Notes: a model not told the origin generated them from the letters alone. Numbered from the stretch's first letter, positions 6,716 through 13,578 are shown. The stretch: DNA of 14,731 bases from an uncultured Collinsella sp. (GCA_902479095.1 CABSNL010000050.1:1-14731); one strand, 5' to 3'. Made by a program: numbers and translations.

Positions 6716-7159
6716 ATGGCAAAAGAGGGAAAGAAGCCGATTGGCAAGATTGTCCTAGGCGTCATCGTGGTGCTGGTTATTGTCGGTGCCGTGGGCTCTA
6801 TGGGTGGCAATTCAACCGATTCGTCTGCGAGCGATTCGGCAAAGCCTGCCGAGGCGACACAGCAGGCTGAGGAGCAAAAAGAACCGCAAGAACCGTATAC
6901 CATTGCTGACGAGGCTGAAGACACCTCCAATCAGTTTGCCTATAAGATCACGGGCACGCTGACCAATAACACGGACAAGGAAAAGAGCTACATTCAGATC
7001 GAATATGTTCTGTATGATGCCGATGGCAACCAGGTTGGAACGGCTCTTGCAAACACCAATCATCTGAAGGCGGGCGGCTCTTGGAAGTTCGAGGCGCTGA
7101 GTACGGTGTCTCCCGACCAGGTTGCTAGCTGGGAGCGTTCGGACGTAAGCGGTTTCTAG
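6716..7159 (+). CDS. Membrane-anchored FxLYD-domain protein
   Basis: In this 147-residue protein a basic N-terminus (MAKEGKKPIGK) leads into one membrane helix (about 12-28, IVLGVIVVLVIVGAVGS). A Ser/Glu/Gln-rich, low-complexity spacer (about 30-70) follows, then a C-terminal beta domain (about 72-135) with TLTNNTDKEKSYIQIEYVLYDADGNQVGTA and KAGGSWKFEA. This is the FxLYD pattern (here YVLYD), a small immunoglobulin-like extracytoplasmic fold of unknown function found in Gram-positive surface proteins. The N-in anchor places the domain outside. Its SD is buried in the leader hairpin. It lies 32 bases upstream of the XRE gene and may be cotranscribed with it. Confidence 0.82.
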   Translation: MAKEGKKPIGKIVLGVIVVLVIVGAVGSMGGNSTDSSASDSAKPAEATQQAEEQKEPQEPYTIADEAEDTSNQFAYKITGTLTNNTDKEKSYIQIEYVLYDADGNQVGTALANTNHLKAGGSWKFEALSTVSPDQVASWERSDVSGF

Positions 7160-7191
7160 CATGTTGTATGCACTGGGGGAGGTGAAGTCGT

Positions 7192-7614
7192 ATGCCCGAT
7201 AAAAAGCTGACCGAGGAGTTGCTCAATGAGCTTCTCGACGCGCCGAACATCGATGGCTATATCAAAGAGCACGACTTTGCCGCCCCGTCGCTTTCGGACT
7301 ACCTGAAGCAGCTACTACAGGAAAAGGGCTTGGAGCGCTCGCGCGTGGTTCGTATGGCCGATCTCAATGAGACCTTTGGCTATCAGATCTTTACCGGTGC
7401 GCGGCATCCGAGCCGCAATAAGGTGCTGCAGATTGCCTTTGCGATGGCGCTGACGCTCAAAGAGACCAACCGTGCGCTGACGGCTGCCGGGGTAAGCGTC
7501 CTTAACTGCAAGGACCGCCGCGATGCGATTATCATCTTTTGCATCGATCGCGGGTGCAGCCTCCAAAAGGTCAACGAGGAGCTGTATCGCTTTGGCGAGG
7601 AGACGGTGAGTTAG
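7192..7614 (+). CDS. XRE-like helix-turn-helix protein, partner gene of the kinase
   Basis: This 140-residue cytosolic protein has an acidic N-terminal segment (LTEELLNELLDAPNIDGYIKE) preceding an HTH-like helical core (about 32-95: LSDYLKQLLQEKGLERSRVVRMADLNETFGYQIFTGARHPSRNKVLQIAFAMAL). The core is arranged like a lambda-repressor domain, with GARHPSRNKVL at the usual place of the turn before the last helices. The C-terminal part (about 96-140) is helical and unassigned. The SD GGAGGTG lies 7 bases before the ATG. The gene sits 98 bases before a Ser/Thr kinase. I recall similar pairings in other Gram-positive gut bacteria but cannot verify this. A regulator, and possibly a kinase substrate, is inference. 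Confidence 0.75.
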   Translation: MPDKKLTEELLNELLDAPNIDGYIKEHDFAAPSLSDYLKQLLQEKGLERSRVVRMADLNETFGYQIFTGARHPSRNKVLQIAFAMALTLKETNRALTAAGVSVLNCKDRRDAIIIFCIDRGCSLQKVNEELYRFGEETVS

Positions 7615-7664
7615 CGGCTGATATCTGAGCCGGCGGAGCTGCCGAACAACGATGCAAACGAACG

Positions 7665-7705
7665 GGGCGCAGATGCCATGGGGTGTCTGCGCCCTGCGCT
7701 ATGAT
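7665..7705 (+). promoter_or_regulatory. GC-rich hairpin and -10 box before the kinase gene
   Basis: GGGCGCAGA (7665-7673) and TCTGCGCCC (7686-7694) form a perfect 9-bp stem with a 12-base loop. Six bases on, TATGAT (7700-7705) is a good -10, followed by exactly seven bases and then ATG at 7713. That spacing would put the transcription start on the A of the start codon. No clear -35 is visible. The hairpin may end the XRE transcript, though it has no U run, or be an operator. Confidence 0.45.
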
Positions 7706-7712
7706 GGAGGCT

Positions 7713-9092
7713 ATGGATACTCAGAGCCCAACATATTCCGATGACGAGCTGACCGCAGCGCTTGCCGAGCACCTGGCGTCGCTCGATCGCGACGACAGCT
7801 ATCGCGTGGAGCGTGTACTTAAGCGCTCGTCCGTTGAAACAACCGAGCTCGTGTACTTTGAAGGAACCGGCGGTGGTTCGCTCGGTCCCTTTGTTCGTAA
7901 ACGCATCGATGCTTCGGCTCAAATCGGCGGGGCATACGAGCGTCTGTTTGCCGCTCAGCGGGCAGGCAGGCGTTTTGAGCACCTGCCCAGAATCGTCGAT
8001 TGTCGTCGTGTGGGCGACGAGCTCAACGTGGTTATGGAATACATCGAAGGGGAGACACTCGGGGCGCTGGTGGACCGTCTGGGAGCCACCCCCGATTATG
8101 CGCGTGAATTGTATCCTGCCCTATGCGATGCCGTGGGCGAGCTCCATGCCGGTTTTGCAATGGTGGGGGAGACGTCGGCGCCGGTGATCCATCGCGACCT
8201 CAAGCCGTCGAATATCATCGTGACAGGTGCCAACTATACGCCTGATGACGGCCTGACATTTTCATCGCTGGTGATTATCGACCTGGGGATCGCGCGCGTA
8301 TGGCGCGATGGCGCCGATGCCGACACCGTCAAGTTTGGCACGCGACCCTATGCGCCGCCCGAGCAGTATGGGTTTGGGCAGACGAGTGTGCGCAGCGATG
8401 TCTACGCACTTGGGGCCCTGTTGTTCTTCTGCTTGACGGGAGTCGACCCTAAACCAGGGCTCGACATGCGTGAGCAATGCGAGGCGCGCAGCATTCCCAC
8501 TCCACTTGCCGATGCCGTCTGCATGTCGATGGCGCTCGACCCGGCCAAGCGTTTTGCGAGCGCGGAAGCGTTGGGACGGGCGACGCGCGCGGCATACGAT
8601 CTAAGTCGCCCCGTGCGGCCTCCTGCGCCTGTGCTTGTCCGTACTCCGGCCTCGGAGACGGTGTTGACGCCCCAAGGGCTCCAGAACCCCACAGGGCTTC
8701 CTAGGCCTGCCGCCTCCACTGCATGCGGTCTGCTCTCTCGCGTTCCGGAGTCTCTGGGGCGCATTTGGAATACGCTCGTCTTCTTCTCGCTGCTTGTGTT
8801 CTTTGCCGGAAGTCACTTTGCCGTCTTTCACCCCACGGGAGCAAACCAAAGCTACCCGACGTGGCTTCTCATAATCGAGTATTTTTTCTTTGTCGATGGC
8901 CTTATGGTGCTTATGCATTTTGCGCTGCTCGATAAGCGCCGTCTTCGTCGGCGATTCGCACTGCTCGACAGCTATCGCGGCAAGAAGCTCGCGAAACTCT
9001 GGCTCAAGGCATTGGGTGTGCTGCTCCTATGCATGATCGTCATAGTCGCGGTTGCCAATACGACCGGCGTCGTCGATACCTCCGCTACCTAA
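7713..9092 (+). CDS. Membrane-anchored Hanks-type serine/threonine protein kinase
   Basis: This is a 459-residue kinase with a C-terminal membrane domain. Kinase domain, about 30-295: K63 in FVRKRI is the likely ATP lysine, the catalytic loop HRDLKPSN is at 160-167, DLG at 190-192 replaces DFG, and GTRPYAPPEQYG at 209-220 is the activation/APE region, with SDVYALG at 228-234. The N-lobe lacks an obvious glycine-rich loop (LKRSSVETTELVYFEG instead). A Pro-rich linker (about 298-340) leads to three hydrophobic segments (about 352-372, 384-405, 430-449); no extracellular PASTA sensor is present. Starts at 7683, 7701 and 7713 are possible. I prefer 7713 because the -10 spacing predicts a leaderless mRNA; GGAGG only two bases away is too close to act as an SD. 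Confidence 0.9.
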   Translation: MDTQSPTYSDDELTAALAEHLASLDRDDSYRVERVLKRSSVETTELVYFEGTGGGSLGPFVRKRIDASAQIGGAYERLFAAQRAGRRFEHLPRIVDCRRVGDELNVVMEYIEGETLGALVDRLGATPDYARELYPALCDAVGELHAGFAMVGETSAPVIHRDLKPSNIIVTGANYTPDDGLTFSSLVIIDLGIARVWRDGADADTVKFGTRPYAPPEQYGFGQTSVRSDVYALGALLFFCLTGVDPKPGLDMREQCEARSIPTPLADAVCMSMALDPAKRFASAEALGRATRAAYDLSRPVRPPAPVLVRTPASETVLTPQGLQNPTGLPRPAASTACGLLSRVPESLGRIWNTLVFFSLLVFFAGSHFAVFHPTGANQSYPTWLLIIEYFFFVDGLMVLMHFALLDKRRLRRRFALLDSYRGKKLAKLWLKALGVLLLCMIVIVAVANTTGVVDTSAT

Positions 9093-9097
9093 AAGAA

Positions 9098-9120
9098 AAA
9101 GGGCCCCATTGGGGCCCTTT
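9098..9120. terminator. Bidirectional intrinsic terminator
   Basis: AAAGGGCCCC (9098-9107) and GGGGCCCTTT (9111-9120) form a perfect 10-bp stem with a 3-base loop between the convergent kinase and wall-hydrolase genes. On the minus strand it is followed by TTTTTCTTTT, an excellent U tract; on plus only TTT follows. Confidence 0.92.
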
Positions 9121-9130
9121 GCAGTTGCAC

Positions 9131-10264
9131 TTAGATGCGGTTCATCTGAGCGGCGACTTTGTTGTACCAGTCCTGCCACGTGGGCGGGCAGTACTTTTTG
9201 GCCGCAGCCGGGGTAAGGGTGGAGCCGTAGTTGGCGCCCAGATAGGCAACGTGAGCGGAGATGCCCTCGCTCCAGCTGCCAAAGCTGCGCCAACCGCCGC
9301 CGCGGGCACTCCAGCCCCAGGCGTTGTAAGAATTGGCGCAATAAGCACCCTTGGTGCTCTCGATGCAGGCGATGGCGGGGGACCAACGGGGGTCGACACC
9401 GGTATTCCAAGCGGCGACGGCAAAGTTATAGCCCTGGCCTGCCATGGGGGAGCCGGCGAGATAATTGTCGATGCGGCTCGTCCACTCATTAATGAACGAA
9501 TCGTAATCGGAGCTACCGGTATTGGCGTTGTTCACCGTGGTGTCGATGGTGGTGTTGGTGTTAGTGGCCTGGCTGCTGGAATTGCTGCCGCTCACGCCCT
9601 CGCCCGAGAGCTTCTCGGCGGCAGCGGCCTTATCGGCCTCAAGCTTGGCAAGCTCGGCGGCATTTTCCTGCTCGGCTTTTGCCTGTGCCTCGCTGCGGAG
9701 CTGCTGGGCCTGCGCCAGCGCATCCTCGGCGTTTTTCTGCTCTGCCTCAAGCTGAGACTTGGCCTGCTGGAGCTCAGCCTTGTTCTGTTCGAGTTCGGTT
9801 TGCATGTTATTGAGCTGTTCGATCTCGTCGACGCTCGAGCTCGTGATCTGGTTGGTGTATTTGCAGGTCGTGATGAACTCACCCAGGCTCTGCGCATTGA
9901 CCAGGAAGCTCACGATGGGATTGGTGCCCTTCTGATACTTGTACAGATCGCGCATGGCGGAGCTTGCCTTGGCCTGCTGCTCGGGAAGCTTAGCCTCGAT
10001 TTCCTCGATGCTTGCCTCATTGGAGTCAATCTGCTTTTGCAGGTCATCGAGTTTGGTGCGGGCGTCGTTGTAGGCGCTCGTGGCGGCTTCAATCTTCTGC
10101 TGGGCTGCGGAAAGCTGGTCCTGCGTTGCCTGCGAGGCGGCATACGCCGCAACGGGGGAGAGCATCGGCGTGGCCGTCAGCGCAACGGCGAGCGCGGCGC
10201 TCGTGATGATACGAGCCGGCTTCGACGCAATGAGCGCTGCGGTGCGATGATTCGAATGCTGCAT
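9131..10264 (-). CDS. Secreted coiled-coil cell-wall hydrolase with lysozyme-like C-terminal domain
   Basis: The protein has 377 residues from the ATG at 10264 (GAGGG five bases upstream; an in-frame TTG at 10279 is less likely). A signal peptide (about 1-42) with a hydrophobic core IITSAALAVALTA ends at AYA-A. Residues 45-220 form a long charged, Ala/Gln/Glu-rich coiled coil like those of CwlO/RipC/FtsX-activated hydrolases. A Ser/Thr/Asn linker (about 222-252) precedes a compact domain (about 255-377) with Glu302 in SPAIACIESTKG and NAWGW, resembling lysozyme/SLT-type folds in which that Glu is catalytic. Four cysteines are at 134, 300, 309 and 359. Peptidoglycan cleavage regulated through the coiled coil is inferred. 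Related proteins often carry NlpC/P60 here instead. Confidence 0.8.
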   Translation of the reverse strand: MQHSNHRTAALIASKPARIITSAALAVALTATPMLSPVAAYAASQATQDQLSAAQQKIEAATSAYNDARTKLDDLQKQIDSNEASIEEIEAKLPEQQAKASSAMRDLYKYQKGTNPIVSFLVNAQSLGEFITTCKYTNQITSSSVDEIEQLNNMQTELEQNKAELQQAKSQLEAEQKNAEDALAQAQQLRSEAQAKAEQENAAELAKLEADKAAAAEKLSGEGVSGSNSSSQATNTNTTIDTTVNNANTGSSDYDSFINEWTSRIDNYLAGSPMAGQGYNFAVAAWNTGVDPRWSPAIACIESTKGAYCANSYNAWGWSARGGGWRSFGSWSEGISAHVAYLGANYGSTLTPAAAKKYCPPTWQDWYNKVAAQMNRI

Positions 10265-10334
10265 CCAGTCCCTCTGCAATCAATCGTAGGTTATGGTTCG
10301 AACGGTATTCTACTACTGCTTTCGACCTCAACTT

Positions 10335-10379
10335 GAACCTTAAAGGTTCCAAAGGGTCAAGTTGAACTTGAGGCTTTGG
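10335..10379 (-). promoter_or_regulatory. Nested palindrome cluster upstream of the wall-hydrolase gene
   Basis: GAACCTT-A-AAGGTTC (10335-10349) is a perfect 7-1-7 dyad. It is overlapped at one base by a 31-base interrupted palindrome (10349-10379): CCAAAG, GG, TCAAGTT, G, AACTTGA, GG, CTTTGG. TCAACTTGA just to the left is also complementary to TCAAGTTGA at 10357-10365. The TCAAGTT/AACTTGA core resembles MerR/SoxR-type operators but has one extra central base. TAGAAT on the minus strand (10313-10308) is a possible -10 for the hydrolase. The rest of 10265-10498 holds AACGTT (10431-10436), a 12-bp palindrome ACAGGGCCCTGT (10437-10448) and no gene. Confidence 0.5.
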
Positions 10380-10498
10380 CTTTGACCTGCAGTTATGACG
10401 AATTGTTGAGAAACCATAGAGTTCAACTTTAACGTTACAGGGCCCTGTTTGAGAGGAGTTTTGGGCTGTAAAAGCCATCTCAACGTGGGGTTTTATAA

Positions 10499-11131
10499 CT
10501 ACAGCGTGCCCTTCTGGCGAGCCTGCTCAATCTCTTCGAGGGCTTCGGCGGGGGTGAACGAACAGGTGCCGTCGCCGAGTTTGATTACCTGGATATCGTC
10601 GCCGGCGTAGACCTCTCCGCCCTTTAGTACCACGCCAAAAACGCCCTCGTGGGGAAAGATGCAGTCGCCGGCGAGATAGTAGATGGCACAGCGTGTGTGG
10701 CAGACCTTGCCGATTTGGCTGATTTCGACCAGGACATCGTTGCCAATCTTGAGCTGCGTTCCCAGGGGGAGCGAGAGCAGGTTGATGCCCTGGGTTGTGA
10801 AGTTCTCGCCAAAGTCGCCCTCGTGCACATCGAGCCCGCGCGTCTGCGCCGTCTGGATGGACTCTGCGGCCAAAAAGGAAACCTGACGGTGCCAATGCCC
10901 GGCGTGCGCATCGGAGGCGAGGCCAAACTGCTCGATGACGGTGTCGTGCCCGTCGGCGACGGGTGACTTACGCGTGCCTTTGTGCTCCGACGTGTTGATT
11001 GAGACGATACGGGCAGGCCCGTTGTAGGCGTCGTTTGCCGTGCACAGGGGAGCGGTCGCTTTCGCACGTTCCGCCAGCTCGCGCCTCGCGGCATTGAGGA
11101 TGGGATTATCGGTCGGATGGTCTTGGGGCAC
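10499..11131 (-). CDS. MOSC-domain protein
   Basis: This 210-residue protein has a single MOSC domain (about 40-185): EHKGTRK (49-55), DAHAGHWHRQVSFL (74-87), GDFGENFTTQGI (105-116), and the Cys-rich GKVCHTRCAIYYLAGDCIFPHEGVFG (141-166). The conserved domain cysteine is probably in CHTRC. MOSC domains carry sulfur on that Cys and act with molybdenum cofactor or in detoxifying N-hydroxylated or thio compounds; the substrate of this one is unknown. The N-terminal 40 residues are a helical extension. The start is GTG with AAAGG eight bases upstream. No molybdenum-cofactor gene is in the window, so it appears monocistronic. Confidence 0.85.
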   Translation of the reverse strand: MPQDHPTDNPILNAARRELAERAKATAPLCTANDAYNGPARIVSINTSEHKGTRKSPVADGHDTVIEQFGLASDAHAGHWHRQVSFLAAESIQTAQTRGLDVHEGDFGENFTTQGINLLSLPLGTQLKIGNDVLVEISQIGKVCHTRCAIYYLAGDCIFPHEGVFGVVLKGGEVYAGDDIQVIKLGDGTCSFTPAEALEEIEQARQKGTL

Positions 11132-11279
11132 GTGTGCGCCTTTCGCTCGAAGATGTCAATACGCTGAATCCTACAACAACGGTAGGTTCATTGCCCATTG
11201 TCATACAACGGTGAGCGCCGTCTTCGTGCTGGCCTTCGTGCTGGACGATTGCGTCGATTGCCATAGATACGGTGGAGCT

Positions 11280-11309
11280 TTGGGCGCCGGCGGCTTGGCA
11301 CGCTAGAAT
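11280..11309 (+). promoter_or_regulatory. Likely sigma-A promoter of the D-Asp ligase gene
   Basis: TTGGGC (11280-11285) and TAGAAT (11304-11309) are spaced by 18 bases and lie 56 bases before the ligase ATG. The intergenic region 11132-11365 also holds a CCTAC/GTAGG dyad (11170-11186), two ACAACGGT copies and a 12-base tandem duplication (11222-11244), none clearly functional. Confidence 0.45.
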
Positions 11310-11365
11310 AAATCAGTTGCGCAAAGACCGCCCGTTGTGTGGGCAGTTCATGATAGGAAGTTTCC

Positions 11366-12622
11366 ATGGCATTGCAATTTACAGAGCGCGAGTTCATTCC
11401 CGTGCTGCTCGGTGGCGACATCAACGCCTATTCGGTGGCGCGCGCCTTCTACGAGGAGTACCAGGTCAAGAGTCTGGTCTTTGGCAAGTATCAGACGGGT
11501 CCCGCGTACCGCAGCCAGATTATCGACTACACGCCCAACGTGGATATCGATACCATGCCCGTGATGCTCAAAACCGTCAACGGCATTGCCCAAGCGCATA
11601 CCGATAAGACGATTGTCCTTGTGGGCTGTGGCGACAACTATGTCGCTCTCGTGGCTCAAGCCAAGGATGCTCATGAGCTGGCGGATAACATCGTCGCTCC
11701 CTACGCGCCCTACAGCATGCTCGAACAGTGCCAGAAGAAGGAGATCTTCTACGAGCTGTGCGAGAAGCATGGCGTGCCCTATCCGCACACGTTTACCTTT
11801 GCCAAGGCGATGCTCAATGCCCAGGGTGAGGCGCCTGCCGAAGTGCTCGACCAGATCGATTTTCCCTACCCGATGATTCTGAAGCCTTCTGACGGCATCA
11901 TGTGGTGGCAACATGAGTTCGAGGGCCAGAAGAAGGCCTATGAGATTGCCGACCGCGCCGAGCTGGAACAGGTCATTCGCGATTCGTATGCCAGCGGCTA
12001 CACCGACGACCTGATCTTGCAGGATCGCGTGCCCGGCAACGACGAGTACATGCGCGTGCTCACCAGCTATTCCGACCGCAACGGTAAGGTCCGCATGATG
12101 TGCCTGGGCCATGTGCTGCTTGAGGAGCATCAGCCCCACGGTGTCGGCAACCATGCCTGTATCATTACCGAGCCCAACGACGAGCTCATGGGCGGCGTGC
12201 GCAAGCTGCTCGAGGACCTTCACTTTGTAGGCTATTCCAACTTTGACGTAAAGTACGACGAGCGCGACGGCTCGTTTAAGTTCTTCGATTTCAACACGCG
12301 CCAGGGCCGCAGCAACTACTACGTTACCAACAGCGGCTTTAACGTTGCCAAGTATGTGGTGGACGAGTATGTGTTCAACCGCCCGTTTGAGCCGGAGTTT
12401 GTGACGGCGCAGGACGAGGCCCTGTGGATGGTCGTCCCCATGGGCGTCGTCGACAAGTACGTCAAGGATCCCGAGCTGCGCGCTAAGGTGCATCGCCTGG
12501 ACAAGGAAGGCAAGGGCGCCGACCCTTCGTTTATGAAGGGCGACTTTGTCTTTAACCGCTGGCTGCGCATGTGGCACACCAAGCTGCGCCACTTTAAGCT
12601 GTTCAAGACGTATTACAAGTAG
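11366..12622 (+). CDS. ATP-grasp carboxylate-amine ligase, D-aspartate ligase type
   Basis: This 418-residue protein resembles the Enterococcus D-aspartate ligase (Aslfm) by my recollection of its sequence: EFIPVLLGGDINAYSVARAF at the N-terminus, LVGCGDNYV (85-93), MILKPSDG with ATP-grasp Lys173, FEGQKKA, LILQDRVPGNDEYMRVL (216-232), KVRMMCLGHVLLEE (241-254), and the metal-binding FFDFNTRQGRS (306-316, where Asp308 replaces the usual Glu). Such enzymes join D-Asp through its beta-carboxylate to the third-position diamino acid of the UDP-MurNAc-peptide, forming a cross-bridge. An aspartate racemase gene follows 84 bases on, supporting the role. The SD AGGAAG lies six bases before the ATG. Other ATP-grasp amino-acid ligases remain possible. 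Confidence 0.85.
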   Translation: MALQFTEREFIPVLLGGDINAYSVARAFYEEYQVKSLVFGKYQTGPAYRSQIIDYTPNVDIDTMPVMLKTVNGIAQAHTDKTIVLVGCGDNYVALVAQAKDAHELADNIVAPYAPYSMLEQCQKKEIFYELCEKHGVPYPHTFTFAKAMLNAQGEAPAEVLDQIDFPYPMILKPSDGIMWWQHEFEGQKKAYEIADRAELEQVIRDSYASGYTDDLILQDRVPGNDEYMRVLTSYSDRNGKVRMMCLGHVLLEEHQPHGVGNHACIITEPNDELMGGVRKLLEDLHFVGYSNFDVKYDERDGSFKFFDFNTRQGRSNYYVTNSGFNVAKYVVDEYVFNRPFEPEFVTAQDEALWMVVPMGVVDKYVKDPELRAKVHRLDKEGKGADPSFMKGDFVFNRWLRMWHTKLRHFKLFKTYYK

Positions 12623-12631
12623 ATGAGCGCG

Positions 12632-12684
12632 GCGCCCGTCCGGTTTGCATCGGGCGGGCGCGGGTATGATACGCGCAATTGCGC
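12632..12684 (+). promoter_or_regulatory. Strong hairpin, -10-like box and palindrome between ligase and racemase
   Basis: GCGCCCGTCCG (12632-12642) and CGGGCGGGCGC (12651-12661) form an 11-bp stem with one G-U and an 8-base loop, nine bases after the ligase stop and without a U run. TATGAT (12665-12670) follows, then a perfect 12-base palindrome GCGCAATTGCGC (12673-12684). It could attenuate read-through while an internal promoter drives the racemase. Confidence 0.45.
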
Positions 12685-12706
12685 AAGCGTCACCAAGGAG
12701 GCGGCG

Positions 12707-13453
12707 ATGGAAAAGCTGGGAGTTATCGGCGGCATGGGCGCCGAGGCCACGTCGTATTACTACGACCAGGTGGTGCGCCACACGGCGGCCGCCTGCGATC
12801 AGGAACATATCGACATGGTGGTGCTCTCCAAGTCGACCATGCCCGACCGCACGCTGGCCATTAAGACCGGCGAGCATGCCAAGCTGCTGACGACCATGAA
12901 AGAGTGTGCCCAGGCACTCGAGTCGCTGGGCTGTGCGCACATTGCCATTCCCTGCAACACGTCACACTACTTCTACGACCAGATCCAGTCGTTTACGAAG
13001 GTGCCGATTATCCACATGCCGCGTGAGTCGGTTCGTTATGCCCTTGCGGGTGCGGTGATGGGGGAGTGCGAGTTCGATCCCAACCTGAGTATGCCGGCCG
13101 AGCCGGTGCACAAGATTGGCATCATGGGCACCGATGGCACCGTGGGCGCGGGCGTCTACGGCCGCGAATGTAAGGCTGCGGGTGTTGAGGTCGTCTATCC
13201 CAGCGAGAAACGTCAGAACGATGTGATGTCGCTTATCTACGATGATGTGAAGGCCGGACGTGAGCCCGATATGGATAAGTTCGACCGCGTGATGTGGGAG
13301 TTCGCCCGTAGCGGCTGCGACCGCGTCATTCTGGCCTGCACCGAGCTATCGGTGCTGCAGAAGTACCGAGAGATGCCCGAGATCACCCTCGATGCCATGG
13401 ACGTCCTGGTGCGTGAATCCATCATCCGTAGCGGCGCTCCCTACCGCCTCTAG
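12707..13453 (+). CDS. Aspartate/glutamate racemase family protein, probable aspartate racemase
   Basis: This 248-residue PLP-independent racemase has GVIGGMG at 5-11, the first catalytic cysteine in IPCNTSH (Cys83), GIMGTDGT at 138-145 starting the second lobe, and the second catalytic cysteine in ACTEL (Cys211). Two Cys acting as acid/base is the family mechanism. The frame is open from 12623, but the ATG at 12707 has AAGGAGG five bases upstream and the family's N-terminus. Placement after a D-aspartate-ligase-like gene, as in Enterococcus faecium, argues for L-Asp to D-Asp. Glutamate racemase (MurI) is less likely from the context. Confidence 0.88.
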   Translation: MEKLGVIGGMGAEATSYYYDQVVRHTAAACDQEHIDMVVLSKSTMPDRTLAIKTGEHAKLLTTMKECAQALESLGCAHIAIPCNTSHYFYDQIQSFTKVPIIHMPRESVRYALAGAVMGECEFDPNLSMPAEPVHKIGIMGTDGTVGAGVYGRECKAAGVEVVYPSEKRQNDVMSLIYDDVKAGREPDMDKFDRVMWEFARSGCDRVILACTELSVLQKYREMPEITLDAMDVLVRESIIRSGAPYRL

Positions 13454-13466
13454 CTTCCGACCCGCC

Positions 13467-13489
13467 AAAAAGGGACAGGTTTATTTTGG
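13467..13489. repeat. Possible dispersed-repeat remnant
   Basis: AAAAAGGGACAGG followed by TTTATTTTGG is AT-richer than its surroundings. It resembles the GGGACAGG-TTTATTTT string that I remember recurring in intergenic regions of several bacterial genomes. Only one copy is in this window, so repeat status cannot be shown here. Confidence 0.25.
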
Positions 13490-13512
13490 TAGGTTTTATC
13501 TGGTGAAACAGT

Positions 13513-13550
13513 AAAGGCCCCGGCTCGTTTGGTGCGAGCCGAGGCCTTTT
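13513..13550. terminator. Bidirectional intrinsic terminator
   Basis: AAAGGCC, C, CGGCTCG (13513-13527) pairs with CGAGCCG, A, GGCCTTT (13535-13549): 14 bp with one C-A mismatch and a 7-base loop. TTTT ends it on plus and a short T/A flank on minus. It separates the convergent racemase and EcfT genes. Confidence 0.9.
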
Positions 13551-13578
13551 GCGTTGGGCGGTTGCTGTCGGTGGTGAA

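Noticed and set aside
7683..7712. Upstream GTG/ATG starts (7683, 7701) for the kinase
   Set aside because: The GTG is inside the loop of the 7665-7694 hairpin and none has an SD; the -10 spacing favours 7713. ATG 7701 cannot be fully excluded.
9029..10336. A 435-codon plus-strand frame opposite the wall hydrolase
   Set aside because: The Leu/Gly-rich translation is the complement of an Ala/Gln/Glu coiled coil; it crosses the bidirectional terminator and has no motif.
11222..11244. Two tandem copies of CTTCGTGCTGG
   Set aside because: Only two short copies with a one-base spacer; too little for a CRISPR or satellite, and probably a chance duplication in a gap.
11348..12940. A 530-codon minus-strand frame opposite ligase and racemase
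   Set aside because: It spans two real genes and their gap in antisense, and the Leu/Val/His-rich sequence has no family features.
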